A stretch of DNA of 41,192 bases from IMG/VR virus record IMGVR_UViG_3300024323_000005, positions 1-41,192 of that record, one strand, 5' to 3'. Both the position numbers and the translations under genes were made by a program. This stretch comes from a virus. A model generated the notes under the pieces. The model did not search any database. It saw only the letters and a program-made list of their open reading frames with translations, and had not been told where the DNA came from. Shown piece by piece: positions 34,801 to 41,172 of the stretch (positions are counted from its first letter, which is position 1; each line of letters opens with the position of its first letter).

Positions 34801-35610
34801 TTACGTCCAGAGGTACTTGAAATCGAAGAGCAACAACTGGCTTGCCGGAACGTAAATCTCGGGGTACACGAAACCCGGCAAGGCCGCGTTCATGAACGGA
34901 AACAATAGCGCGATCGGCACGTAGTCGTTTGAGTAGCCCTTGCCGAACGCATCCCGCATTCTGAAGCCCAGATCGGCGAGCGACATGGGGAGCCCGCCCG
35001 TGGTCGAGTCGGAATCGGCATACGCGCCCATTTGAAAAACGAAATCCGCGTCTTTTTCAACAATGAACGGTTGGTTGAGAATCGGCCCGCTGGTAATCGT
35101 CACGTTGGGGACGATCAGGCTATTGGTGTAGGGTCGCGCGGTCCATTTCTCGGGATAAGTGGGTTGCCAGATGTCGCCCGGTTTGTAAATCTTCGTGCCG
35201 ACGAACACGATAACCGCACTGGGGGTTTTGGTCGCCGGGTTCAGCGTTTGCAAGTCGACCGTTATAACCGATTGTGGCGGGAAAATGATGTTGGGCGTGA
35301 TCGGCGAAATCAGAGCTTGATTGGGATTCGCGCCCGTGGGCGTCGGGGTTCCTGCGTAGGAGTTACCGGGCGCAAGCGAGTTCGCCGGGGTGAAGATTCT
35401 TTGGATGAGTCGCCCATCGGGGCGCATGAAGCGCAAGGACATTTGACCATCGAAAGCCCCGCCCGCTACGTTGTTCGTCCAGACTGCGATGCCGTACAGC
35501 CTGAAGGGCGCGTCGTCGTCGGTTTGGAGGTTGAGCCCTTCCTGGATCGAGCCGGCCGGGTTTACTGTGGTTACCGGGAATACGTAGTGCTGCATGCGCT
35601 CGATGATCAT
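34801..35610 (-). CDS. Two-module beta-sandwich protein, capsid candidate
   Basis: 269 residues from ATG at 35610 (after GGCCAAAACAAA). Two similar halves: a first with NLQTDDDAPFRLYGIAVW...IIFPPQSVITVDLQTLNPAT...SAVIVFVGTKIY, a second with IVEKDADFVFQMGAYA...GFVYPEIYVPASQLLLFDFKYLW. The duplicated 'D-x-DA-x-F ... P-x-x-I-x-x-P ... G-x-K-x-Y' order is also in 35962-36960. A tandem beta-sandwich would suit a double-jelly-roll type capsid protein, but this is a hypothesis from pattern alone. Confidence 0.5.
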   Translation of the reverse strand: MIIERMQHYVFPVTTVNPAGSIQEGLNLQTDDDAPFRLYGIAVWTNNVAGGAFDGQMSLRFMRPDGRLIQRIFTPANSLAPGNSYAGTPTPTGANPNQALISPITPNIIFPPQSVITVDLQTLNPATKTPSAVIVFVGTKIYKPGDIWQPTYPEKWTARPYTNSLIVPNVTITSGPILNQPFIVEKDADFVFQMGAYADSDSTTGGLPMSLADLGFRMRDAFGKGYSNDYVPIALLFPFMNAALPGFVYPEIYVPASQLLLFDFKYLWT

Positions 35611-35882
35611 TTTGTTTTGGCCTCGGGCGGTGCTGTGGCTTCGTCGGGGTTTGTGCGCTCGACAGTTGGCATTTCTACATCCACACCAAATAAAACCTTG
35701 GCTCTCCCCTTCTCCATTTCGCTCAGCGCCTCTTCGGAAGCCCCGATCGAACGCAAATGACGTATCCACCAGCCCCAACAGCGCTCAGACTTAACCGCTA
35801 TCTTGGCTAGCGGCCGCACAAAGAACCAGATTGCTCCAAATATCAATCGAAACAACAATGCGATGGGATTTGGAATGGTCAC
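35607..35882 (-). CDS. Small membrane-associated protein with repeat-encoded tail
   Basis: 91 residues from GTG at 35882 with GGAGG seven bases upstream. A hydrophobic start (IALLFRLIFGAIWFFV) is followed by a basic helical middle and the tail TVERTNPDEATAPPEAKTK, nearly identical to that of 30124-30360. Cargo of an inverted repeat pair. Confidence 0.65.
   Translation of the reverse strand: MTIPNPIALLFRLIFGAIWFFVRPLAKIAVKSERCWGWWIRHLRSIGASEEALSEMEKGRAKVLFGVDVEMPTVERTNPDEATAPPEAKTK
35615..35665 (-). repeat. Dispersed cassette-end repeat, left end of cassette 35615-35948
   Basis: TTTTGGCCTCGGGCGG...GCGCTCGACAG; near-twin of 30132-30181. Confidence 0.9.
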
Positions 35883-35896
35883 GCGATATCCTCCCC

Positions 35897-35948
35897 TGTC
35901 GAGCGCTCACAAGCCGACGCGAAGACGGATACAGCCCGAGGCCAAAAT
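35897..35948 (+). repeat. Dispersed cassette-end repeat, right end
   Basis: TGTCGAGCGCTCAC...CCGAGGCCAAAAT. Its other end abuts the GGGGAGG used by the cargo gene's GTG. Confidence 0.9.
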
Positions 35949-35961
35949 AATAACACCCCGC

Positions 35962-36960
35962 TCACGTGCAAAACTCCTCACCATAGACCTTCACCCCGCG
36001 CAAGGAAAACTGAACGCTCACAGTTGCGGGAGTCAGCAAAGCGTTATCGACCGACACCACCGCGCCCCGTGGAATGTAAATCTCAGGCCAGTGGGGAGCC
36101 ATCCGGCCGCCGCCGTTTGATAACACCATCTCCGCACCCGGCCCCGCGATGTTCGGCATGAGCCCAACGCGCGGAATCTGTCTTGCCAGCGGAACAATCG
36201 CGTTGTCGTAGAACGTCAAGAACCATTCTCCCGGAATGGGGGCGGGGCCACCTTTGCTCATGATCATTCCCGAAGTGCCGCGCCACAGGAAAGAAGCATC
36301 GTCATCGGTGCGCAGGGCGAACTGTTGAAACACATTGTTGGGCGTCTGGGGTTGCAGATTCACCGCCCACGGGGGAGCCGTTGCGAGCGTGCCGTTGACG
36401 AACTCGAAAAAGTATTCGTACTCTTCAAACCAGATCGCCGGATGCCATGGCTTGCAGAATCGCCGCGACTGGGGGCGGAACTCCGGGATATCACCTTGCT
36501 TCGTGTCGCATTTGACGCGCTTCCAGCCTTTGAACCCGACGATAACAACGGCGGTTTCGGTTGCGCTTTGGTTCCAAATGTCAACGTAGGGTTGAGAGCC
36601 TTTGCGGAACGGGAGAACGGCGGGGCCTACCGGCCCGTTGATATCGTTCAGCGTTACCCAGTCCGACGTAATAAATTGCCCGTCGCCGTCGACCAGGCGG
36701 AACTTCAAATCTTGCGGGTTGAGCGTGCCCGTGGTGCCTACGATTGGTTGCGCGAAGATTTCACGCGCCAGATAATCCGCGTCATTGTCGACTTGCAATT
36801 GATTTTTGAGCGACTGGATTCCCGGAGCGATGGTTACCGTGATGGGGTCAAAGTCGAACTCGACATCACACCAGCCGGGGAGCTGGGGGGTGAAGCCTGC
36901 CCACTTGGGGGCGTACATGTTTCCTGACCAGGGGTTGACGGAAAAGCCGTTGGGGGTCAT
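35962..36960 (-). CDS. Two-module beta-sandwich protein, capsid candidate
   Basis: 332 residues with two alike halves. First: LQVDNDADYLAREIFAQPI...DLKFRLVDGDGQFITSDWV...YVDIWNQSATETAVVIVGFKGWKRV. Second: FALRTDDDASFLWRGTSGM...WFLTFYDN...HWPEIYIPRGAVVSVDNALLTPATVSVQFSLRGVKVYG. Both start with a D-x-DA-x-[YF]-L strand and finish with V-x-[VL]-x-[GR]-x-K. Same design as 34801-35610. The best large capsid-type candidate together with 38989-39669. ATGA overlap with the repeat-tailed lipoprotein-like gene. Confidence 0.5.
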   Translation of the reverse strand: MTPNGFSVNPWSGNMYAPKWAGFTPQLPGWCDVEFDFDPITVTIAPGIQSLKNQLQVDNDADYLAREIFAQPIVGTTGTLNPQDLKFRLVDGDGQFITSDWVTLNDINGPVGPAVLPFRKGSQPYVDIWNQSATETAVVIVGFKGWKRVKCDTKQGDIPEFRPQSRRFCKPWHPAIWFEEYEYFFEFVNGTLATAPPWAVNLQPQTPNNVFQQFALRTDDDASFLWRGTSGMIMSKGGPAPIPGEWFLTFYDNAIVPLARQIPRVGLMPNIAGPGAEMVLSNGGGRMAPHWPEIYIPRGAVVSVDNALLTPATVSVQFSLRGVKVYGEEFCT

Positions 36961-37121
36961 TTGTTTTTGGCCTCGGTCAGTATCCCGGCTTGGATCGCCT
37001 TTGAACGCTCGACAGCCGCCTTCACTTCTTCGAACACAGAACGCTTTGAACCGTCATGGGCGCAGCAGCCGAGGCCGAGCACCAGAGCGAAGAACAACCA
37101 CGTTGGAGAAAGGCGCGTCAT
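36957..37121 (-). CDS. Small lipoprotein-like protein with repeat-encoded tail
   Basis: 54 residues from ATG at 37121 (ATGA overlap with 37118-37576). MTRLSPTWLFFALVLGLGCC ends in a possible but weak lipobox (LGLG-C). The rest is AAVERSKAIQAGILTEAKNK, the repeat at 36965-37015. Might be an outer-membrane spanin-type lipoprotein; too short to judge. Confidence 0.55.
   Translation of the reverse strand: MTRLSPTWLFFALVLGLGCCAHDGSKRSVFEEVKAAVERSKAIQAGILTEAKNK
36965..37015 (-). repeat. Dispersed cassette-end repeat, copy before 35962-36960
   Basis: TTTTGGCCTCGGTCAG...GAACGCTCGACAG, translated on the minus strand as VERSKAIQAGILTEAK, one of the cleanest tails. Confidence 0.9.
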
Positions 37122-37576
37122 TGGGGGATCAGGATACACCCTTCGAAAAAGAGTTGTATGGTCGACTGCGCTTGCTGCGTTCCCACTTCGAGCCGCACGA
37201 TTTCACCCTTGGGAATGAACACGCCGCCCTTCGATGGAGTCTTACCCTGCCCGCCCATCAGCAAACGCCCATTGCGGCCGGTGCCGCCCATGTTCCACAG
37301 ATCCACGGGAACCTGCGAAAGAAACCGGCCCGTGGGCCACTGGATTCGGACATAGGTGTAAGGCAACGAAACAATGGAGCTGATCCCATGCACCAGAAAA
37401 TCGTACGCGGGCGGAAAGCCTTGCTCAAGGCCGGGAACCGCGAGATACGCGCCCGTGCCGTTGACGATGGTGTACTGAAACACCGGAGTGCAAGGAACCT
37501 GTAGAAACTTGCCGGCATCGCATTCGTAGGGAGTGCAGGCCCGGAGCTTCGCCGCTGTGAGTTTGCCGTCGTTCAT
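37118..37576 (-). CDS. Virion-type beta protein (single module)
   Basis: 152 residues, no signal peptide. GVFIPKGEIVRLEVGTQQAQSTIQLFFEGCILIPQ at the end matches the 'IP-x-G-x-x-V ... V-x-L-x-F-x-G' finish of the two-module proteins. ATGA overlaps at both ends. Possibly a single-jelly-roll partner. Confidence 0.55.
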   Translation of the reverse strand: MNDGKLTAAKLRACTPYECDAGKFLQVPCTPVFQYTIVNGTGAYLAVPGLEQGFPPAYDFLVHGISSIVSLPYTYVRIQWPTGRFLSQVPVDLWNMGGTGRNGRLLMGGQGKTPSKGGVFIPKGEIVRLEVGTQQAQSTIQLFFEGCILIPQ

Positions 37577-37878
37577 TGGATCGCCGGAGCCGCCGCCTTT
37601 TTCTTTGCCACACGAACAGGAGCGAACCGCCGCCGCAATCGCCGCCGATAGGCCCGGAATGGTTCGTAGTTGCGCTCTGCCTGATCTGCCGCTTCGAGTG
37701 CTGGGAGCAAGTCACGCTCCACTCGATCTAGTACGCGCCGGATTCGTTTGGTGGGTTCGCAGCAATCGCGGTCCTGAAGGACTTTTGCAATCCCATGCGT
37801 CAGAATATCAACCCATACTTCAGCGCGGTCTCGTTCTTCCCGTGCCGCCGCTTCCTTTTCGTCGTCTCGCCGCTTCAT
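37573..37878 (-). CDS. Basic helical protein
   Basis: 101 residues, strongly charged. A helical body (KEAAAREERDRAEVWVDILTHGIAKVLQDRD, RRVLDRVERDLLPALEAADQAERNYE) and a very basic end (RRRLRRRFAPVRVAKKKAAAP) could bind nucleic acid. GGGAGGG five bases before the ATG. Confidence 0.65.
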   Translation of the reverse strand: MKRRDDEKEAAAREERDRAEVWVDILTHGIAKVLQDRDCCEPTKRIRRVLDRVERDLLPALEAADQAERNYEPFRAYRRRLRRRFAPVRVAKKKAAAPAIQ

Positions 37879-38045
37879 ACAGACCCTCCCGCCGAGATCA
37901 GCCGCTTTTCACATTCCCAGTCTTCGATGCCGAGAGTGACGAGAAAGGCCGGTTTGTCGGTCTGACCGGACATTTCGCAAATCTCGCGGTCGCACCGCTC
38001 TAAAGCGCTTGCGCAGTGTGTTGCGCGACTGGTTTTATCGTTCAT
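37875..38045 (-). CDS. Small Cys-containing protein between two ATGA overlaps
   Basis: 56 residues (MNDKTSRATHCASALERCDREICEM...DWECEKRLISAGGSV). Its ATG overlaps the TGA of 38042-38728, and its TGA overlaps the ATG of 37573-37878, so it is fitted exactly into the operon. Four Cys may bind metal. Its coding DNA includes an iteron-like site. Confidence 0.65.
   Translation of the reverse strand: MNDKTSRATHCASALERCDREICEMSGQTDKPAFLVTLGIEDWECEKRLISAGGSV
38009..38026. repeat. Distant iteron-like site
   Basis: TTGCGCAGTGTGTTGCGC matches the initiator-gene palindrome in its left half and most of its right half, about 27 kb away. Possibly chance. Confidence 0.3.
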
Positions 38046-38728
38046 TTTCGATTAGCCCAGACGAGTATACCAGCCGCCGCGACAACCGCAAGCAGGCCCC
38101 CAACTCCCGACAACGGGTTGGAATCCTGCCCCAGTCCCGAAAGGCCCGCACGCCACGCCGCGAGCCGCGCCCGTTCAGAGGCTACCGTTTCATGTGGCGC
38201 GGGAGTATTCATCACGACCGGAGCCGCCAGCGGAATCGGAGCCGGGGCGTTACACGGGCAGGGAGGAACCAGACCGCGAACTTCAACACCCGCCTCTGTG
38301 TAATTCGGGTATGCGGCAACCAGCGCTTTCCAGTTGCGCCGTGGAAGCCGGGGACGTGGCCATGGCCGGCCGTCCCGTCGGATCGGGAAACCATAAGACC
38401 CCGTGAGAATGTCGACCGGGGTTAAAGCGTAGGGCACTCCCGGAGTCGGAAGTACGGAGAGCGGATCGTATCCCGCAGGAACCGGGAATCCGTAAGCGCC
38501 AGCGGGGATAGTGCCGGGGCTACCGTCGCCGTTCGGATCATAGAAGCCTTGACCCGCAAAAGCCGGATCGGAGCAACAATCCGCAACCAGGCCGCCCATT
38601 ACCCGATTTCCCCCGACGACAATATCGTTGACTCGCGACTGTTCGGCCGTACGCCGCGCCAGCTCGTTCGCCACGTATGCCGGGGTACGCAAGCCTGAGT
38701 AATCGTTTGTGAATGGCGTGTAGCCCAT
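38042..38728 (-). CDS. Pro-rich protein with C-terminal membrane anchor
   Basis: 228 residues. A Pro/Gly/Tyr-rich middle (GAYGFPVPAGYDPLSVLPTPG) has a Cys pair (PPCPCN) and the end LSGLGQDSNPLSGVGGLLAVVAAAGILVWANRK has a LSGLGQ element like the RGLGQ signature plus a membrane helix. Probably a virion membrane protein. ATG lies behind GGCCAAAATAAAAACC of the repeat. Confidence 0.65.
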   Translation of the reverse strand: MGYTPFTNDYSGLRTPAYVANELARRTAEQSRVNDIVVGGNRVMGGLVADCCSDPAFAGQGFYDPNGDGSPGTIPAGAYGFPVPAGYDPLSVLPTPGVPYALTPVDILTGSYGFPIRRDGRPWPRPRLPRRNWKALVAAYPNYTEAGVEVRGLVPPCPCNAPAPIPLAAPVVMNTPAPHETVASERARLAAWRAGLSGLGQDSNPLSGVGGLLAVVAAAGILVWANRK

Positions 38729-38736
38729 GGTTTTTA

Positions 38737-38789
38737 TTTTGGCCTCGTCAGATCATCCCGGCCCGGATTAACATGTGAGCGCTCGACAG
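38737..38789 (-). repeat. Dispersed cassette-end repeat, left end of nearly empty cassette
   Basis: ATTTTGGCCTCGTCAG...GCGCTCGACAG; only 40 bases separate it from the facing copy. Confidence 0.85.
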
Positions 38790-38930
38790 CCGATCAATCC
38801 GCCTTCGGAGGTAGACGAACAAATCTTGGATGTCGAGCGCACTTGAGCCACCATCGAAGCGCGAACGCCCGACGAGGCCAACCCAAAAAAGAAGTTGAAA
38901 GAGGCGGTGCAGCCCACATAAGAAAACCAC
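38748..38930 (-). CDS. Possible short reading frame made largely of repeats
   Basis: 60 residues from GTG at 38930 with AAGGGCG nearby. MVFLCGLHRLFQLLFWVGLVG could be a membrane segment, but more than half of the frame is repeat DNA. Another frame in the same place is equally open. Probably not a real gene. Confidence 0.25.
   Translation of the reverse strand: MVFLCGLHRLFQLLFWVGLVGRSRFDGGSSALDIQDLFVYLRRRIDRLSSAHMLIRAGMI
38830..38884 (+). repeat. Dispersed cassette-end repeat, right end of nearly empty cassette
   Basis: ATGTCGAGCGCACTTGAGCC...GACGAGGCCAACCC. Confidence 0.85.
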
Positions 38931-38988
38931 ACCGCCCTTGCCGCCCAGAGGATGTAAGACACCGAGCGGCCCTTGAGTACTTCTCAGT

Positions 38989-39669
38989 CTACTGAACCGG
39001 CAAGTCGGAAATGCCGTCGAGCAGAATGCGCATGTACAGGCCCGCAGGACCCGTCATGGTCGGAGGCGCAACCGTTCCACCCGCGCCCAGGTTGTTCGAC
39101 CCGTTGAAAAACAGGTTCAAGCTGAAGCGCGTATTCGGCGGAATGTACTTCGACCAGCTCCCAAAGGACCGCTGATAGACAGGAGCCGGCACACCGTTGT
39201 TCACGATGTCCAGTCCGCTGTTGGTGGTCGAGCCCGCAATGCCCGCCCCGGCCGGGAAGTCTCGGATGTAGCCTTCGTGGAAGATCTTGTCCGAGATTTT
39301 GAACTCAAGGAAGCAGGAATCCTCAACCGCTTGGATGTCGGCGAAGGTCATGCGCGGTGAGTACTGAATGCAGATCGAGCCGAGCAGCAGGCAACGAGGC
39401 GGGGGAAACTCGTTGGGCTTCTGCATGTTGGTTTGCAACTTCGTGTTGGCCGCGTTGCCGACCAAGAATTGATTTTGCTGCCCGATTGCGGTGGCGAAGC
39501 AGAAATACACGGGTTGCAGAACTTGACTGCCGCCCGTAAGCGTCTGGACGGTATCCCAGTAGCGAGCCGGTTCCCGATCCACCATATCCGCAACGAAGGC
39601 GTTGGTGTTGCGACCGGGCATGTTGACTGCCGTGTAGCCGGTAAAGCGTGTCGAAGGTGTTGGTGTCAT
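38989..39669 (-). CDS. Candidate major capsid protein
   Basis: 226 residues, no signal peptide, no anchor. It is beta-rich with turns and long loops: LLLGSICIQYSPRMTFADIQAVEDSCFLEFKISDKIFHEGYIRDFPAGAGI, then YIPPNTRFSLNLFFNG and LYMRILLDGISDLPVQ, an order I would expect of a jelly-roll virion protein. It lies in the middle of the virion-type block, has a good AAGGA before its ATG, and is not linked to any repeat. Capsid role is inference from context and strand pattern; structure prediction would decide. Confidence 0.45.
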   Translation of the reverse strand: MTPTPSTRFTGYTAVNMPGRNTNAFVADMVDREPARYWDTVQTLTGGSQVLQPVYFCFATAIGQQNQFLVGNAANTKLQTNMQKPNEFPPPRCLLLGSICIQYSPRMTFADIQAVEDSCFLEFKISDKIFHEGYIRDFPAGAGIAGSTTNSGLDIVNNGVPAPVYQRSFGSWSKYIPPNTRFSLNLFFNGSNNLGAGGTVAPPTMTGPAGLYMRILLDGISDLPVQ

Positions 39670-39701
39670 ATTGGTGTTGTCCTTTGGTTTTCTCGGGGGC
39701 C

Positions 39702-40490
39702 TTAGTACGACGCTGCCCCTCCGATGTCATACGGGCTAAACCCGTTCATTCCCTTCCCGGCCGCCATCGGCGGTGCCGCAATTGCGGTTGCACCCCAACC
39801 GCTGGGGATTCGAATATCGGCCGAGGCGATCGGATCGAGCAGGATCTGAGGCGACACGTACGACTGCGCCTGATAATCCCCCATCCCCAGATTGGCCACG
39901 TAGGAACCGAACGGGGTGTAATCGTTGAGTGCCCGCAGGATCACCTGGATAACCGTTCCGATCAGGATGCCGTGAGCCGCGTTCCGGTTTTTCATCACCT
40001 TATCGGCAAGGAACCAGAGGACACCGCCCGCCGCCACGTTGCCGGCGTACCCGATAACTCCGCTGTTGTTCGAGCCGAGCACCAGTTGAGCGCCCAACTT
40101 CGAGCCCAACGCGCCGACTACCGCGAATGTGCCGGTTGTGACCAGGCCGCCGACCGAGCCGACCGTGCCCGTGTTGCGCCGGTACTTGCGCCCGGTGTTG
40201 CGACGGTGAGAAACCCCGCCGTAGTGTCGTTTTGCGTGCCCGGTGTTCTTTTTGTAGCTGCGTTTCGACCCCGGCCGCCGTTTGTAAGACTTCTTTCGTT
40301 TTGATGTTGCCATACTTCCCTTTCTAGCGCCGGGGTTGCCGGTGCTCAGACTGTACGCGAGAATTTCACCACCTGCGTTCGAGCGGGTAGCGTGGTGCGA
40401 GCTTTTCCGCTTATAGCTCTTCCGTGAAGGAGAGCCGAACGCGCGTCCGCGATTGCCTACGACACGCGTGATTTCTGTGGTTCTTGCCAT
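39702..40490 (-). CDS. Basic membrane protein with GDYQAQS motif, virion DNA-binding candidate
   Basis: 262 residues. Residues 1-105 are extremely basic with repeated RKSYKRKSS, KRKKSYKRRPGSKRSYKKN and RRNTGRKYRRNTG. Two to three hydrophobic segments follow at about 110-195 (GLVTTGTFAVVGALGSKLG, VAAGGVLWFLADKV, GILIGTVIQVILRAL). The end MGDYQAQSYVSPQILL...IRIPSGW matches the C terminus of 1276-1692. AGGAGGG lies 12 bases before the ATG at 40490; an ATG at 40313 (MATSKRKKS) with GGGAAG could begin a shorter form. A membrane protein with a histone-like arm could tie genome DNA to an internal membrane (inference). Confidence 0.65.
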   Translation of the reverse strand: MARTTEITRVVGNRGRAFGSPSRKSYKRKSSHHATRSNAGGEILAYSLSTGNPGARKGSMATSKRKKSYKRRPGSKRSYKKNTGHAKRHYGGVSHRRNTGRKYRRNTGTVGSVGGLVTTGTFAVVGALGSKLGAQLVLGSNNSGVIGYAGNVAAGGVLWFLADKVMKNRNAAHGILIGTVIQVILRALNDYTPFGSYVANLGMGDYQAQSYVSPQILLDPIASADIRIPSGWGATAIAAPPMAAGKGMNGFSPYDIGGAASY

Positions 40491-40518
40491 TTTCGTTTCA
40501 AACCCTCCTTCTTTTGTC

Positions 40519-40568
40519 TTTGGCCTCGGTCAGCATTTCTGCTTCGGAGGCCACTGAAGGCTCGACAG
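40519..40568 (-). repeat. Dispersed cassette-end repeat, copy before 39702-40490
   Basis: TTTGGCCTCGGTCAGC...GAAGGCTCGACAG, 28 bases upstream of the ATG at 40490, with a separate AAGGAGGG in between. Confidence 0.85.
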
Positions 40569-40575
40569 GTTGCCG

Positions 40576-40908
40576 TTACCTCGTTGGACTGAACGGGCGC
40601 TTGATCCGAACCCGCACGCCAGCGCCGGTGAACGCCACGTTCGTGAGGGTTACGTTGTTCGCCGTCTTCGTGGTCACGAGCGTAGCCGCCGTGTTTCCGG
40701 CCGCGAGGAGGTTTTCAAACTCCACTTCGGGATAACCCAAGGTGAGATCCGCCGCCGAGATATTCATGTTGTGGACGATGACGGTGGTGAGTGTCGCGCC
40801 GTCGCCCGTGATGATCGCGGACATCTGTTGATGCGCCCGCATGACTTGCGCAGTAGGAGGGGTGGCCCCGCCCGCGCTCGGATTTTCGTAATTGATGGTG
40901 TTTGCCAT
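40576..40908 (-). CDS. Small beta-type protein, virion candidate
   Basis: 110 residues. A helical QVMRAHQQMSAIITGDGA element is followed by strands (TTVIVHNMNISAADLTLGYPEVEFENLLAAGNTAATLVTTKTANNVTLTNVAFTGAGVRVRIKRPF). AGGAGAAC lies right before the ATG. No family recognised; composition and place suggest a structural component. Confidence 0.6.
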   Translation of the reverse strand: MANTINYENPSAGGATPPTAQVMRAHQQMSAIITGDGATLTTVIVHNMNISAADLTLGYPEVEFENLLAAGNTAATLVTTKTANNVTLTNVAFTGAGVRVRIKRPFSPTR

Positions 40909-40914
40909 GTTCTC

Positions 40915-41172
40915 CTACTTTCTGATTTCCAAAATGTCACGCCCGCCTTTGCGGACAACTCGAACCGATTTCACCTTGGTCCACTTGCGCGGGGGGTTCG
41001 ACCGGATCATCTCTTTCAACCGCTTGCGCTTCGCCGCCGCGCCCGCTTTGGTGTAGGTGTTTGCGCCGCGCCGTTTCGCGGTCTTGCGCTTTGCTTTCCG
41101 GGGCGCATTCTTCCGCTTGCCCTTTTTCATGTACTTCGCCCGCCATGCTTTGGAACCGAATTTTAACGCCAT
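40915..41172 (-). CDS. Small histone-like basic protein
   Basis: 85 residues, about a third Lys/Arg (KKGKRKNAPRKAKRKTAKRRG, KRKRLKEMIRSNPPRKW), no Cys and no hydrophobic segment. Likely binds DNA in the virion or nucleoid. Its ATG follows GGCCAAAACAAC and overlaps the end of 98-478 across the circle junction. Its first 35 codons appear again at 1-107. Confidence 0.75.
   Translation of the reverse strand: MALKFGSKAWRAKYMKKGKRKNAPRKAKRKTAKRRGANTYTKAGAAAKRKRLKEMIRSNPPRKWTKVKSVRVVRKGGRDILEIRK

Noticed and set aside
2231-40568. Integron attC sites
   Set aside because: No GTTRRRY/RYYYAAC core sites, copies occur in both orientations as inverted pairs, and there is no integrase gene.
2231-40568. 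CRISPR repeats
   Set aside because: Copies are imperfect, dispersed by hundreds to thousands of bases and of both orientations; no cas genes.
2231-40568. Ordinary insertion sequences or MITEs
   Set aside because: No transposase, no visible target-site duplications, and ends are tied to start codons and reading frames.
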